A stretch of DNA of 64,000 nucleotides from Microbacterium sp. Se63.02b. Lineage in GTDB: Bacteria; Actinomycetota; Actinomycetes; Actinomycetales; Microbacteriaceae. Location of the stretch: contig NZ_CP050453.1 of NCBI RefSeq assembly GCF_014171575.1, positions 310,001 to 374,000 on the forward strand, given 5' to 3'. The number at the start of each line of letters is the position of its first letter. The first letter of the stretch is position 1. Position numbers and translations under genes: made by a program. Shown here in pieces: positions 1 through 8,883 of the stretch. The notes under the pieces were generated by a model. The model saw nothing but the letters and a program-made list of their open reading frames with translations. It made no database searches and was not told where the DNA came from.

Positions 1-1
1 G

Positions 2-1312
2 GTGCCGGCGTTCACGGTGCTGGAGAACCTGATGCTGGGCGAGAACGGCTTCCTCCTCGACCGGGCGTCCGCGCTCCAGCGCCTGGAGGAGCTGTCCGAA
101 CTGCTCGGCGCGCGCATCGAGCCGCACGCGCTCGCCGCCGATCTCGGACTCGGGCAGCAGCAGCAGGTCGAGATCGCGAAGGCGATGTGGAAGGGCAGCC
201 GCCTGCTCATCCTCGACGAACCGACGTCGATGCTCACGCCGCAGGCGATCGAGCACCTCGGGGAGAGCATCGAGCGGGTCAAGGCGCAGGGGCTGGCGGT
301 CGTCTTCATCACTCACAAGCTGCGAGAGGCGTACGCGATGGGAGACTGCGTCACTGTTCTGCGCGGGGGACGCAACGTCGGACACATCTCGGTCGACGAA
401 CTCGCCGTCTTCTCCGAGACCCAGGCGCAGGACGCGATCCTGCATGCGATGTTCGGCGACGACCTCGCGAAGGTGGACGACGCGGCCGAGCTCGCCGGGG
501 CGACCGAGACCACCAGGGAGACCGCTCGGATCGATCGGCGCGAGAGCCCGGTGCGCCTGTCGCTCGTCGGCGTGTCCAGCCACGGCATCGGCCGCGACGT
601 CGAAGTCGAGGATGCCGCGCTTCAGGTGCATGAGGGCGAGATCCTCGGCATCGCGGGAATCGACGGGCACGGGCAGGGAGCGCTCGCCGAGGTCGTCGCC
701 GGGCAGCGTCCCGCCTCGCAGGGCACCGTGGTCTTCGACGGCCAGGACGTCACACGACTCGGCGTGCGCGGGCGCCAGCAGCTGGGCCTTCGCTACGTGA
801 CGGACGATCGACTGCACGAGGGGACGGTCGGTTCGATGGCGGTCTCGCTCAACCTCGTGATCAAGCGCATCGGACAGCGTCCGTTCTGGAAGTGGGGGCA
901 GATCCAGGACAAGGTCGTGGAAGCCGAGGCGGAGCGCCTGATCGAGGAGTACGGCATCCGCACCCCCTCGCCGTCCACGCGCGCCGGCACGCTCTCGGGC
1001 GGCAACATCCAGAAGATCCTGCTCGCCCGCGAACTCACGCACGGCGCGCGGCTCGTGATCGTGAACAAGCCCACGTACGGACTCGATCTCAAGACCGTGC
1101 GACTCGTGCGCGAGCTCCTGATCGACTTCGCCGCGAACGGGGGATCGGTGCTGCTCCTCTCCACGGATCTCGACGAACTCGTCGAACTCTCCCACCGCAT
1201 CGAAGTGATCTCGCGCGGCCGTCTCGTCGGCAGCGTCGCCAACGACGGACCAGGCACAGCCGAGAAAGTGGGTCAGTACATGACCGGTGCGATCGAGGGA
1301 GTGAGCGCATGA
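2..1312 (+). CDS. Nucleoside/simple-sugar ABC importer, ATP-binding subunit (5' partial)
   Basis: Energises uptake of nucleosides or related compounds across the membrane together with the two permeases that follow. The reading frame is already open at the window edge, so the N-terminus (including the first Walker A) is missing. About 436 of the roughly 510 residues of a tandem ATPase of the RbsA/YufO/NupA type remain. The first domain shows a signature region around LGQQQQVEIA and Walker B LLILDEP. The second domain shows LSGGNIQKILLARE and a degenerate Walker B (LVIVNKP), as is usual for the second half of this family. Its stop overlaps the next start (ATGA), so the genes are translationally coupled. 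Substrate assignment rests on the YufOPQ-like gene order. A lipoprotein binding subunit would be expected upstream, outside the window. Confidence 0.88.
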   Translation: MPAFTVLENLMLGENGFLLDRASALQRLEELSELLGARIEPHALAADLGLGQQQQVEIAKAMWKGSRLLILDEPTSMLTPQAIEHLGESIERVKAQGLAVVFITHKLREAYAMGDCVTVLRGGRNVGHISVDELAVFSETQAQDAILHAMFGDDLAKVDDAAELAGATETTRETARIDRRESPVRLSLVGVSSHGIGRDVEVEDAALQVHEGEILGIAGIDGHGQGALAEVVAGQRPASQGTVVFDGQDVTRLGVRGRQQLGLRYVTDDRLHEGTVGSMAVSLNLVIKRIGQRPFWKWGQIQDKVVEAEAERLIEEYGIRTPSPSTRAGTLSGGNIQKILLARELTHGARLVIVNKPTYGLDLKTVRLVRELLIDFAANGGSVLLLSTDLDELVELSHRIEVISRGRLVGSVANDGPGTAEKVGQYMTGAIEGVSA

Positions 1313-2463
1313 CGACCACTGCTCCCGGACCGACGACCACAGCCACGATGGCGGTCGTGCCTCCGAGCCGTGCGCGACGCATCGGAGGAGACCTCGCCCG
1401 CTCCGTGCTGCCGGTGGTGCTCGCCCTCCTCACGTCGGGGTTGATCATGCTCGCCATGGGCACCAGCCCCGTCGACTTCTTCGTCGGGGTGTGGACCTAT
1501 GGCATCACGGGCGACAACTGGCAACGCAGCCTCGTGCTGATGGCGCCGCTGCTCATCGTCGCGCTCGGTCTGATCGTCGCCTTCCGCGGGCAGCTGTGGA
1601 ACCTCGGCTACAACGGGCAGTACCTCCTCGGAGCCCTGGTCGCCTCGGGCAGCGGCCCCGTGCTGTTCGCCGTCATGCCCGCATGGCTCGCGACGCTCAT
1701 CATCTTCGTCGCCGCCGTCGCGCTGGGAGCGGTGTGGTCGCTGATCCCCGCGATCCTGAAGGCGCGTTATGGGACGAACGAGATCATCACCTCGCTCGTG
1801 ATGTCGTTCATCGCGATCGGCGTCGTCAACCTGGCGATCAAGGGCCCGCTCAAGGATCCGAATACCCCGATGCCGCAGACCCGGGTGATCCCGGATGATC
1901 AACTGCTTCCGTACATCCCGGGAACCGAGATACATGTCGGGTTCATCATCGCTCTGCTGCTGGCCGTGCTGGCTCAGTTCGTCCTGAGCCGCACGTCGTT
2001 CGGGCTGCGCCTCGATGTCTTCGGCGCCAGCCCCAAGGCGGCCCGCCACGTGGGCATCAACTCCACGTGGATGGTCATCCTCATCTTCGCGCTCTCGAGC
2101 GGCATCATCGCCTTCGCCGGGGCCATCGACATCCTGGGGCAGTACAGCTATCAGCGCGCGAACTGGAACCCGGCCTACGGCGCCGCGATCCTCCCGTTCG
2201 TGTTCCTCGCTCGTCTGAGTCCGGTGGGGTCGATTCCGCTGGTGGCGTTCTATGCGGTCCTCGCGACGGGTGGCACGCTGGCGACCCAGCAGGCCGGACT
2301 CAACGTCGACTTCCTGCTCGTGATCGTCGGACTCATCCTGATCTTCATGACCATCACCGAGTACATCGGCGACCGACGCCGTCTCGGTCAGAGCTACCTG
2401 CCGGCCGGGTTGCGCCGCACCCTCACGCGCCCCTTCGCCCGCGACGGAAGGACGACCTCATGA
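1309..2463 (+). CDS. Nucleoside ABC importer, permease 1
   Basis: Inner-membrane permease of the BPD_transp_2 type (YufP/NupB-like), 384 aa. The first ~30 residues are a Thr/Pro-rich cytoplasmic leader, followed by about nine hydrophobic segments beginning near residue 32. The ATG at 1309 overlaps the preceding stop by four bases and gives the family's usual length; the frame stays open upstream but only in a shadow of the ATPase gene. It probably pairs with the 2460-3395 permease as a heterodimeric channel. Substrate (purine nucleoside versus other) is inferred from family and operon order only. Confidence 0.88.
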   Translation: MTTTAPGPTTTATMAVVPPSRARRIGGDLARSVLPVVLALLTSGLIMLAMGTSPVDFFVGVWTYGITGDNWQRSLVLMAPLLIVALGLIVAFRGQLWNLGYNGQYLLGALVASGSGPVLFAVMPAWLATLIIFVAAVALGAVWSLIPAILKARYGTNEIITSLVMSFIAIGVVNLAIKGPLKDPNTPMPQTRVIPDDQLLPYIPGTEIHVGFIIALLLAVLAQFVLSRTSFGLRLDVFGASPKAARHVGINSTWMVILIFALSSGIIAFAGAIDILGQYSYQRANWNPAYGAAILPFVFLARLSPVGSIPLVAFYAVLATGGTLATQQAGLNVDFLLVIVGLILIFMTITEYIGDRRRLGQSYLPAGLRRTLTRPFARDGRTTS

Positions 2464-3395
2464 CCGACCTGGTCTCTGCGACGTTCGTGACGGTGTTCCT
2501 CGTCACCGTCCTCGCTCAGGCGATGCCTCTGATCCTCGCCGCCACCGGTGAGACCATCGGCGAGCAGGCGGGCGTGCTCAACCTCGGTATCGAGGGAGTG
2601 ATGCTGATCGGGGCATACGCCGGATTCGTGGCGACCCTCGTCACAGGCAACTTCTGGCTCGGTATGCTCGCCGGCGCAGTGGGCGGAGTCGTCGCGAACC
2701 TGGCGATGCTGATCCTGAACGTCTGGCTCGGGCTCAATCAGATCGTGATCGGCCTCGCGGTGACGCTGGTGGGCGAGGGCCTCACGAGCGTGCTCTATCT
2801 CCAGAACTACGCCAAGACCACGACGGGTCTGGGCAAGCCCCCGGCTCTCGCGATCCCGGGACTGTCGGAGATCCCGGTGATCGGTCCTGCGGTGTTCCGG
2901 CAGTCGGAGGTCTTCTGGATCATGCTGCTCCTGGTGATCGCGATGGGCTTCCTGCTCACGCGCACGAACTGGGGTCTGTCGACGCGGGCGGCGGGCCAGA
3001 AACCCTCCTCTCTCGACGCCGCGGGCGGCAGCGTCATGAAGACCCGGTCGCAGGCGGTGATCCTCAACGGGGTGTTCGTCGGCCTAGGCGGCGCCTATCT
3101 CGCGATCCTCACCACCTCGACCTTCACCCCCATGATCACGAACGGCCTGGGCTTCATCGCGATCGTGATCACGATGCTCTCGCGGGGCCGGATGTCGCTC
3201 GTGATCATCACCTCGTTGATCTACGGTCTCGCCGTCGCGATCGGTCCCGCGCTGCAGGTCATCGGGTTCAACGTCCCCGCGGACTTCATCAAGATGCTCC
3301 CGTTCGTGGTCGTCATGATCACACTGATCGTCTTCGCCCGCAGCTCGGTCGTCCCCCCTGCGCTGGGCGCCGCCTACACACGCGGCGCGCGCTGA
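2460..3395 (+). CDS. Nucleoside ABC importer, permease 2
   Basis: Second permease (YufQ/NupC-like), 311 aa, with eight or nine hydrophobic segments. The stretch TGETIGEQAGVLNLGIEGVM near residue 26 is the conserved loop of BMP-type permeases (E..G..NLG.EG). The start overlaps the previous stop (ATGA). A 32-nt gap separates it from the aminotransferase gene, which is probably in the same transcript. Together with the two upstream genes it completes the transport core. Confidence 0.88.
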   Translation: MTDLVSATFVTVFLVTVLAQAMPLILAATGETIGEQAGVLNLGIEGVMLIGAYAGFVATLVTGNFWLGMLAGAVGGVVANLAMLILNVWLGLNQIVIGLAVTLVGEGLTSVLYLQNYAKTTTGLGKPPALAIPGLSEIPVIGPAVFRQSEVFWIMLLLVIAMGFLLTRTNWGLSTRAAGQKPSSLDAAGGSVMKTRSQAVILNGVFVGLGGAYLAILTTSTFTPMITNGLGFIAIVITMLSRGRMSLVIITSLIYGLAVAIGPALQVIGFNVPADFIKMLPFVVVMITLIVFARSSVVPPALGAAYTRGAR

Positions 3396-3427
3396 CGCGC
3401 GTCGTCCACTCCGAGAGGAACCCTTCC

Positions 3428-4588
3428 ATGGCACTTCCCGATTTCACGCTCTCCGCAGGGCCGGTCACGGTCACCCCGCGGACCCAGGCGGCGCTCGGCC
3501 GCCCGATCCTGTACCACTACGACCCCGAGTTCCAGGCGGGCTTCCGCCGGACGGAGCAGAAGGTCGGCGAGATCTTCCGCACCCGCAACGACATCATCCT
3601 GATGCAGGGCGAGGCGATCGTCGCCCTCGAAGGGGCCCTGCGTTCGCTCATCACGCCCGGGATGCACGTGCTGAATCTGGTGCAGGGAGTGTTCGGCAAG
3701 GGGACCGGCTATTGGATCACCGGCTTCGGCGCCGTTCTCCACGAGATCCAGGTGGGTTATGACGACGCCGTCGACCCTGCCCGCGTCGAGGAGTACCTGG
3801 ATGCGCATCCCGAGATCCAGATGGTCTGCCTCGTCGCCTCCGAGACGCCGTCGGGGACCGTCACCGACGTCGCGGCGATCGGACCGATGTGCCGGGACCG
3901 CGGCATCCTCACCTACATCGACACGGTCTCCGGTGTGCTGGGGATGCCGTGGGAGACGGACGCATGGGGGTTGGACATCTGTGTGGCCGGCGGGCAGAAG
4001 TGCCTGGGCGGACCCGCAGGAGTCGCCCTCGTCTCGGTGAGCGCGCGGGCGTGGGAGAGCATCTACGCCAACCCCGCGGCTCCGCGCGATTCCTACCTGT
4101 CGCTGATCGACTGGAAGGAGAAGTGGCTTGGAGACGGCCGATTCCCCTATACGCCATCGGTGAGTGACATGTACGGACTCGAGTCCGCGCTCGACCAGGC
4201 GCTGGAGGAGGGGATCGACGCGGTGGTCGGCCGCCACGAAGCTGCAGCCCAGGTCACGCGGGCGGGTGCGCGGGCGATGGGCCTCGAGTTCTGGGCCGTC
4301 CGCGAGGAGATCATGTCGGCGTGCGTCACCTCGATCCGACTGCCCGATTCGATCGACAACGCGGTCGTCCGCGACCACGCGCGGGACGTGTATGGTGTGA
4401 TGTTGTCGCACGGCCAGGGGGCGGGCAACCTCGTGCGTCTCTCCCACATGGGACCCACGGCGGGAGGTCTCCACTCCCTCATCGGACTGGCCGCGCTGGG
4501 CCGGACGCTCGCGGATCTCGGGGTTCCGGTGGACATCGGAGACGGCATGGATGCCGCACTCGCCGTGTTGAGCGCACGCCGGGTCTGA
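3428..4588 (+). CDS. PLP-dependent class V aminotransferase
   Basis: Fold-type I, class V aminotransferase, 386 aa, related to alanine-glyoxylate, ureidoglycine-glyoxylate and pyridoxamine-pyruvate aminotransferases. The cofactor lysine is K191 in GGQKCLGGPAG; the phosphate/ring-binding aspartate lies in TYIDTVSG (D165), and ASETPSGT precedes it. GQKCLGGP resembles pyridoxamine-pyruvate transaminase, but (S)-ureidoglycine-glyoxylate aminotransferase would better suit a nucleoside/purine transporter context, so the substrate is open. A ribosome-binding sequence (GAGAGGAAC) precedes the ATG. The 3' end is followed 52 nt later by the IclR regulator, its likely controller. Confidence 0.82.
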   Translation: MALPDFTLSAGPVTVTPRTQAALGRPILYHYDPEFQAGFRRTEQKVGEIFRTRNDIILMQGEAIVALEGALRSLITPGMHVLNLVQGVFGKGTGYWITGFGAVLHEIQVGYDDAVDPARVEEYLDAHPEIQMVCLVASETPSGTVTDVAAIGPMCRDRGILTYIDTVSGVLGMPWETDAWGLDICVAGGQKCLGGPAGVALVSVSARAWESIYANPAAPRDSYLSLIDWKEKWLGDGRFPYTPSVSDMYGLESALDQALEEGIDAVVGRHEAAAQVTRAGARAMGLEFWAVREEIMSACVTSIRLPDSIDNAVVRDHARDVYGVMLSHGQGAGNLVRLSHMGPTAGGLHSLIGLAALGRTLADLGVPVDIGDGMDAALAVLSARRV

Positions 4589-4640
4589 CATGCGGCGATG
4601 ATGATCATCAGCCGTGACGAGAGCGACGGAAAGGCTTCCG

Positions 4641-5456
4641 ATGGTGAATGAGGCACAGGGACCTGCGGAGCGAGCGGGCGGCGAGAAGCCCGCTGACGCG
4701 CACCCGCAGCGCACGAAGGGCGTCGACAGCGCCCGCCGTGCACTGCAGATCCTGCTGCAGTTCACGGAGTCCGCGCCTGAGCTGACGCTCGAGAACCTGC
4801 TCGAGGATCACGACATCTCCGTGCCGAGCGCCTATCGCTACATCTCGCTCCTGCGCGAGATGGACTTGATCGAGGAACGCGAGAAAGGGCGGTTCGTGCT
4901 TTCGCCGCAGGTCCTGCGACTCGCGCGCGCGGCTGAGGCGACCTTCGACTATCGGGCTCAGGCGCAGCCGATCCTGAACCGGCTGGCCGCGACCACCGGG
5001 GAGACGGCGTTGTACCTGCGGCGCGTCAACGACTCCGCGGTGTGCCTCGCGATCGCCGAGTCCGACCACCCGATCTCGATCTCATTCCAGCCCGGGCACC
5101 TCATGCCCCTGCACAGCGGTGCCGCTGCAAAGCTGCTGCTCAGTTCGCTCCCGCCCGCGAAGCTCAATCAGTATCTGCAGCGTGTCGGTTCCACGCTGAC
5201 CAAGCCGGTGCGGCAGCGCTTGGAGCACGAGCTCGACGAGATCCGCGCGTCGGGGTACGCCGAGAGTGCCGGCGAGGTCGATCAGGGCGTGTGGGCCAGT
5301 GCCGCCGGCATCCACTCCGAGGGCTCGGTGATCGGAGCGATCACGGTGGTCGCACCCGCGTATCGACTGTCGGAGGAGCATCGGGCGGAGATCACCGAAG
5401 CGGTCCGTTCCGCGGCGACCGAGTTGGAGAGCTCGCTCGCCGCGCGATTCGGGTGA
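4641..5456 (+). CDS. IclR-family transcriptional regulator
   Basis: One-component regulator, 271 aa. The winged helix-turn-helix occupies roughly residues 25-85 (ENLLEDHDISVPSAYRYISLLREMDLIE), and a C-terminal GAF-like effector domain follows, with the family landmarks HSGAAAKLLL and GYAESAGEVDQGVWASAAGI. The ATG at 4641 is chosen because GGAAAGG lies six bases upstream; a GTG at 4614 would add nine residues without such a site. It probably controls the transporter/aminotransferase operon in response to a small metabolite. A hairpin follows the stop at once. Confidence 0.88.
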   Translation: MVNEAQGPAERAGGEKPADAHPQRTKGVDSARRALQILLQFTESAPELTLENLLEDHDISVPSAYRYISLLREMDLIEEREKGRFVLSPQVLRLARAAEATFDYRAQAQPILNRLAATTGETALYLRRVNDSAVCLAIAESDHPISISFQPGHLMPLHSGAAAKLLLSSLPPAKLNQYLQRVGSTLTKPVRQRLEHELDEIRASGYAESAGEVDQGVWASAAGIHSEGSVIGAITVVAPAYRLSEEHRAEITEAVRSAATELESSLAARFG

Positions 5457-5458
5457 AT

Positions 5459-5480
5459 CCTCCCGTCAAGACCCGGGAGG
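5459..5480 (+). terminator. Hairpin after the IclR gene
   Basis: CCTCCCG (5459-5465), an 8-nt loop, then CGGGAGG (5474-5480), three bases after the regulator stop and before the convergent quinone-reductase stop. There is no T tract, so intrinsic termination is likely but not certain. Confidence 0.5.
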
Positions 5481-5505
5481 TGAGCGGCGGTACGTCCACC
5501 ACCAA

Positions 5506-6303
5506 CTAGCGGGAGCCGTTCACGATACCGATGCGGTGGATGTCGAGATCGGTTCGTCCGGGAAGGATGTCGGCACGTAGGGCCCGTGTGCCCCGGTACT
5601 CGCCGTCGCGCAGAGCGCGGTACGGCTGAGACGGCGCCTCCTCGTGAATGCCCGCGAGCCTCGTGGTGAGCCGGTCGCGCTCCGAAGCGACGGCTGCGGC
5701 ATCGAGGGCGTCGGCATCGTGGATGACGTGGAGGTCGAGGGATTCGATCCCGGTGTACCAGAGCGTGCCGTGCGTGATCGGGAACAGCAGTGAATCGAGG
5801 TCTCCGCTGACGCCCCGTGCGCCGATGCTCCGCGCATCCTCGCCCGCCGTCACGACCAGGAGCGCGCGCTTGCCCTTCAGGCCGCCGTCGCCGTAGCGGA
5901 GCGGCAGTCCTGTTTCCGTGTCGACCCCGCCGTAGGCGAAGCCGTTGGTGAACACCCGGTCGAACCAGCCCTTGAGGATGGCGGGTGCGCCGTACCACCA
6001 GAGGGGGAACTGGAACACGAGCAGTTCGGCGGCCTCCAGCTTTCGCTGTTCGCTGCGCACGTCGTGCGGAGCGAGCCCCTTCTCGTGGACCTCGCCCATC
6101 AGGTCGACGATGCTCCCCTCGCGTCCGCCGACGTCGTGCTGCGCCAGCACCGGGTCGAAGCCCTGGGCATACAGATCCGAGGTCTGCACGTCGTAGCGCG
6201 GCGTGAGCGCCTCGATCCCGGCGTCGAAGAGGTGTCGGTTCAGGGATCCCGACTGCGGATGCGCGTAGATCCAGTGCGCGGTGGGCCGGAGGTCGGCGGT
6301 CAT
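5506..6303 (-). CDS. NAD(P)H:quinone oxidoreductase (flavodoxin-like fold)
   Basis: Probable two-electron quinone or azo reductase of the NQO/MdaB family, 265 aa, FMN or FAD dependent. The N-terminal beta strand and phosphate loop are visible (WIYAHPQSGSLNRHL, residues 12-26), followed by the NAD(P)H dehydrogenase motif LLVFQFPLWWYGAPAILKGW (about residues 93-112). GAGGAG stands ahead of the ATG. It is divergent from a TetR gene with a 27-bp palindrome between them, so electrophile- or quinone-inducible control is likely. It ends convergent to the IclR gene. Confidence 0.85.
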   Translation of the reverse strand: MTADLRPTAHWIYAHPQSGSLNRHLFDAGIEALTPRYDVQTSDLYAQGFDPVLAQHDVGGREGSIVDLMGEVHEKGLAPHDVRSEQRKLEAAELLVFQFPLWWYGAPAILKGWFDRVFTNGFAYGGVDTETGLPLRYGDGGLKGKRALLVVTAGEDARSIGARGVSGDLDSLLFPITHGTLWYTGIESLDLHVIHDADALDAAAVASERDRLTTRLAGIHEEAPSQPYRALRDGEYRGTRALRADILPGRTDLDIHRIGIVNGSR

Positions 6304-6355
6304 GTCTCTCCTCGGATCGTGGATGCAGCGGTAGTGCTCGGGATAGTATTGGAAC

Positions 6356-6382
6356 CTACCAACCGTAACTTACTGATGGTAG
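6356..6382. promoter_or_regulatory. Palindromic operator between quinone reductase and TetR genes
   Basis: A 27-bp imperfect palindrome centred on 6369. CTACCA (6356-6361) pairs with TGGTAG (6377-6382) and GTAA with TTAC around the centre; 11 of 13 positions per arm match. It sits 53 bp upstream of the quinone-reductase start and 21 bp upstream of the TetR start, the expected position for a TetR site repressing both genes. Confidence 0.7.
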
Positions 6383-6403
6383 CTTTGGGTCGCAAGGGGT
6401 GAG

Positions 6404-6994
6404 ATGACGAAGGCGAGAGAGGGCGCGCGACCGCGACTGTCGAAGGCCGACCGTCGCGCGCAGCTGCTGAGCGTCGCGCGCGAGATGATCCGCGCGGAGG
6501 GGGCAGACGCACTGACCCTCGGCGCGCTCGCCGACCGGGCCGGGATCACGAAACCCGTCGCCTACGAGCACTTCGGTGACCGACCGGGGCTCTTCGCCGC
6601 GTTGTACCGTCAGTTCGACGAGCGCCAGGATGCGTCCCTCGAGACCGCACTGGCGAGTGCCCGGCCCGACGCCGAGGGGGTCGTCGACGTCATCGCGGCG
6701 AGCTATATCGCCTGCGCCCGCGCGGAAGGCGTGGAGATGGCGGGCGTTGTCGCCGCTCTCCAGGGCACGCCGGTGCTCGCGCGGATGCGTCACGAGTCGG
6801 TGGCGTCGTATGTGGAGCGCTGTCGCGCCGCGCTCGCCCGCGTCGTCGGCGCCGAGAACATCGATCCGATCGCCCTGGAGGCGGCGTTCGCCTCGGCAGA
6901 CGTGCTCGCGGGCGCAGTGCTCGCCTCGCGCATCGACGAGGCCGACGCGCACGACACGCTCGTGCGGATCCTTCTCGCCTCGATCGGGAAGTAG
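6404..6994 (+). CDS. TetR/AcrR-family repressor
   Basis: 196-aa repressor. The N-terminal helix-turn-helix is clear (LTLGALADRAGITKPVAYEHFGDRPGLFAALY, about residues 33-65), and the C-terminal helical ligand domain has no recognisable subfamily. AAGGGG lies five bases before the ATG. By position it should repress the divergent quinone reductase and itself through the 27-bp palindrome. It is the last backbone gene before the accessory island. Confidence 0.88.
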   Translation: MTKAREGARPRLSKADRRAQLLSVAREMIRAEGADALTLGALADRAGITKPVAYEHFGDRPGLFAALYRQFDERQDASLETALASARPDAEGVVDVIAASYIACARAEGVEMAGVVAALQGTPVLARMRHESVASYVERCRAALARVVGAENIDPIALEAAFASADVLAGAVLASRIDEADAHDTLVRILLASIGK

Positions 6995-7040
6995 CCGAGA
7001 CGCGGCGGACTGGCTCATCGCCCGCGGATCGCCTCAGCGT

Positions 7041-7056
7041 TGCCGGGTCCCCGGCA
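7041..7056 (+). terminator. Hairpin downstream of the TetR gene
   Basis: TGCCGGG (7041-7047) pairs with CCCGGCA (7050-7056). It lies 46 bp after the TetR stop and just before the island-edge repeat; no T tract follows. Confidence 0.4.
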
Positions 7057-7087
7057 GAAGATAGTCGTGTCAGAATCGCGATGAAAT

Positions 7088-7109
7088 CGGACTAAGTCCG
7101 GTGTAAAGC
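7088..7109. repeat. Left island-edge repeat
   Basis: Perfect 13-bp palindrome CGGACTAAGTCCG (7088-7100) running into AGTCCGGTGTAAAGC (7095-7109). The latter differs by one base from AGTCCGATGTAAAGC at 54953-54967 and is in the same orientation. Confidence 0.65.
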
Positions 7110-7214
7110 GGGTTCGCGACTTCTCTGCATTCGAGAACTTCCGCTGAAGAGATCATACGGATAGGGTCCGACAGTCGCCGGGGACGGCGCCCCCTCGAGA
7201 CCGACGGTTGGCGC

Positions 7215-7853
7215 CTACTTCTCGACGCGGTAGCCGAGTTTCTTCACGGCTTTCGCTAGGTAAACGTTCGCACTGGATGAGTCCAGGCGGGTGTGCACCG
7301 ACGGCAGCTGCGGGAACGAGTCCTCGGCGGGCGAGAACAGTGTCACCATCGGGCCGAAGTCGATCGACGACACATGGTAGAGCCCGTCGATGCTCGACCC
7401 AAGCTGGTCATGAATCGCATTCGCCCAGTTCCGGGTGTATCGCTTGGGCCCCATCTGAATCGAAGAGGTCGTGCCGTTGATCACAGGCCAGTTGCTGGTG
7501 AGGTCCAGCAACTGAAGCTCCCGCGTCGGACGCCAGGCCGCGAGGGTGTTTCCGCGAGCGCGCCGATTGATTAGCCGGCCCTTCTGAAACACCTCGCCGA
7601 GAGCTGTTGCAGATCCAGCAGCTGCGTACATCACGCCACAGTCGGGATGATGCTGCTGCGGCTCGGGATGCGGGTCAAAGCGCATGGTTCTGATCGGCCC
7701 GAAGTGCCGCAACTCATTCCACGCCTGTGGGTGAGCACCCCTTGTAGCGAAGACCCGCCAGAGCAGCCCATCGTAGGGTCTCAGGTGCTCGCCGGCGTCG
7801 AATGTGAGCGACGCCGGGGGCGTTGCGGGGACCTTCGCGTTCGACGGGCTCAC
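7215..7853 (-). CDS. RES-domain toxin (NAD+-degrading)
   Basis: Toxin of a RES/Xre (MbcTA-type) toxin-antitoxin pair, 212 aa. RES proteins fold like ADP-ribosyltransferases and degrade NAD+. The expected active-site residues are visible: R33 in LLWRVFATRG, Y76 in GVMYAAAG, E87 in ALGEVF, and a serine in HVSSIDF. The GTG at 7853 overlaps the antitoxin stop by four bases (GTGA), and residues encoded further upstream are a shadow of the antitoxin gene. It needs the antitoxin encoded just upstream. The order antitoxin then toxin, tightly coupled, is typical. Confidence 0.85.
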   Translation of the reverse strand: MSPSNAKVPATPPASLTFDAGEHLRPYDGLLWRVFATRGAHPQAWNELRHFGPIRTMRFDPHPEPQQHHPDCGVMYAAAGSATALGEVFQKGRLINRRARGNTLAAWRPTRELQLLDLTSNWPVINGTTSSIQMGPKRYTRNWANAIHDQLGSSIDGLYHVSSIDFGPMVTLFSPAEDSFPQLPSVHTRLDSSSANVYLAKAVKKLGYRVEK

Positions 7854-8623
7854 GTGATGTCGGCGTCTTCGAGGATGTCCACTACGAGTGCAGGGTCCTT
7901 CGCGGCAGCCAGCCACTCGATCGGCGTCATCCATTCCTTGGGGTCGACAGACTCATCGGTCGACCGCAAGTCGTCTTGAGGTGTCGTCATGAAGCCTTCG
8001 ACGTCGGCCGGATCCCAGTCGGATGGGATCGCTCGGACGAGCAGGGGGAGGTGGGGGATCGTCGAGACTTTGGCGCCGGGAATGAACTGCCATCGAGGGT
8101 AGAGGCGGATCCTTCCGGCCCGGAAGCTGTACAGGGTGTTCTTGCTCTGGCGGTGACGCACACTGGAGGCATCGATGCCGAGTAGCGCTGCGACTTCGGA
8201 TGCAGTGTACGTGTTGGTTAGGGCTCGCACGTGGGTCTCGCGCTCGAGCTTGGCGAGCCCACCGCTGGTGACGAATGCGGCTGCCTCGGCGAGCTCCTCC
8301 GGAGTGAAATCGCCGGACTCGATCAGGAAGTTGGCTTCCTGCTCTGTGAGGCCCAGTTCGGTCGATTGACGGTCGGTCATCGCATCGGCGAGCTCGTCGA
8401 TGAGTGCGTTGAACACGGACACGTCGACGTTTGACGTCTTCGCCACCTGCGCAAGGCGCTCGACACCGGCTTGTACGTCGGTCTTTGCTGGGGCCTTGGT
8501 CGCCCCGACGAGCTTTGGTTTCCCGTCGAGGAATCGACCTGTCACAGTGCCGCGGCTCACAGCGATCTCGTGACCGGCGACGCGAGCCGAGGCGGCACGG
8601 GTGCGACTTTTCTTCACGGCCAT
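7850..8623 (-). CDS. Xre/MbcA/ParS-type antitoxin of the RES pair
   Basis: 257-aa antitoxin and likely autorepressor. It has a basic N-terminus, a middle helical region, a DNA-binding section at about residues 155-190 (YTASEVAALLGIDASSVRHR) and a C-terminal toxin-binding end (TPIEWLAAAKDPALVVDIL). GAGGAGG stands four bases before the ATG at 8623, which sets the start; three ATGs further upstream lack a ribosome-binding site and overlap the promoter palindrome. A second protein with the same layout is encoded at 12694-13344 without a RES partner. Confidence 0.8.
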   Translation of the reverse strand: MAVKKSRTRAASARVAGHEIAVSRGTVTGRFLDGKPKLVGATKAPAKTDVQAGVERLAQVAKTSNVDVSVFNALIDELADAMTDRQSTELGLTEQEANFLIESGDFTPEELAEAAAFVTSGGLAKLERETHVRALTNTYTASEVAALLGIDASSVRHRQSKNTLYSFRAGRIRLYPRWQFIPGAKVSTIPHLPLLVRAIPSDWDPADVEGFMTTPQDDLRSTDESVDPKEWMTPIEWLAAAKDPALVVDILEDADIT

Positions 8624-8656
8624 CTGGCCTCCTCGCGTCGTCATCTGGTTAGCGCG

Positions 8657-8690
8657 TACACGCATTATCTTACGCGCGCTTTTGCGTGTA
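8657..8690. promoter_or_regulatory. Operator/promoter of the RES/Xre operon
   Basis: Inverted repeat TACACGCA (8657-8664) and TGCGTGTA (8683-8690), 34-67 bp upstream of the antitoxin start. Read on the minus strand, a TAAGAT/GATAAT-like -10 element lies between the arms. This is a good site for autoregulation by the antitoxin. Confidence 0.55.
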
Positions 8691-8883
8691 TGCATCCGAG
8701 GAAGGTGTCAAGGTGCGGACGGTCAAGCGCTCCCTGGCGCGGGAGCGGTGGCGCTGAAGGAGGCATATCGTCCGCGCATTCAAGGCGGCACCCCACCCGT
8801 TGGCCACCTTCCTCCCCTGCGGGCAACGTCTTCAACGCGCAGCAATCAGCGAGGATGTCGTTGGCCTACGCTTGAATGCTTGC

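Noticed and set aside
3374..4765. 463-codon minus-strand frame opposite the aminotransferase
   Set aside because: Antisense shadow rich in Arg, Asp and Gly; the plus-strand gene has all PLP-enzyme motifs.
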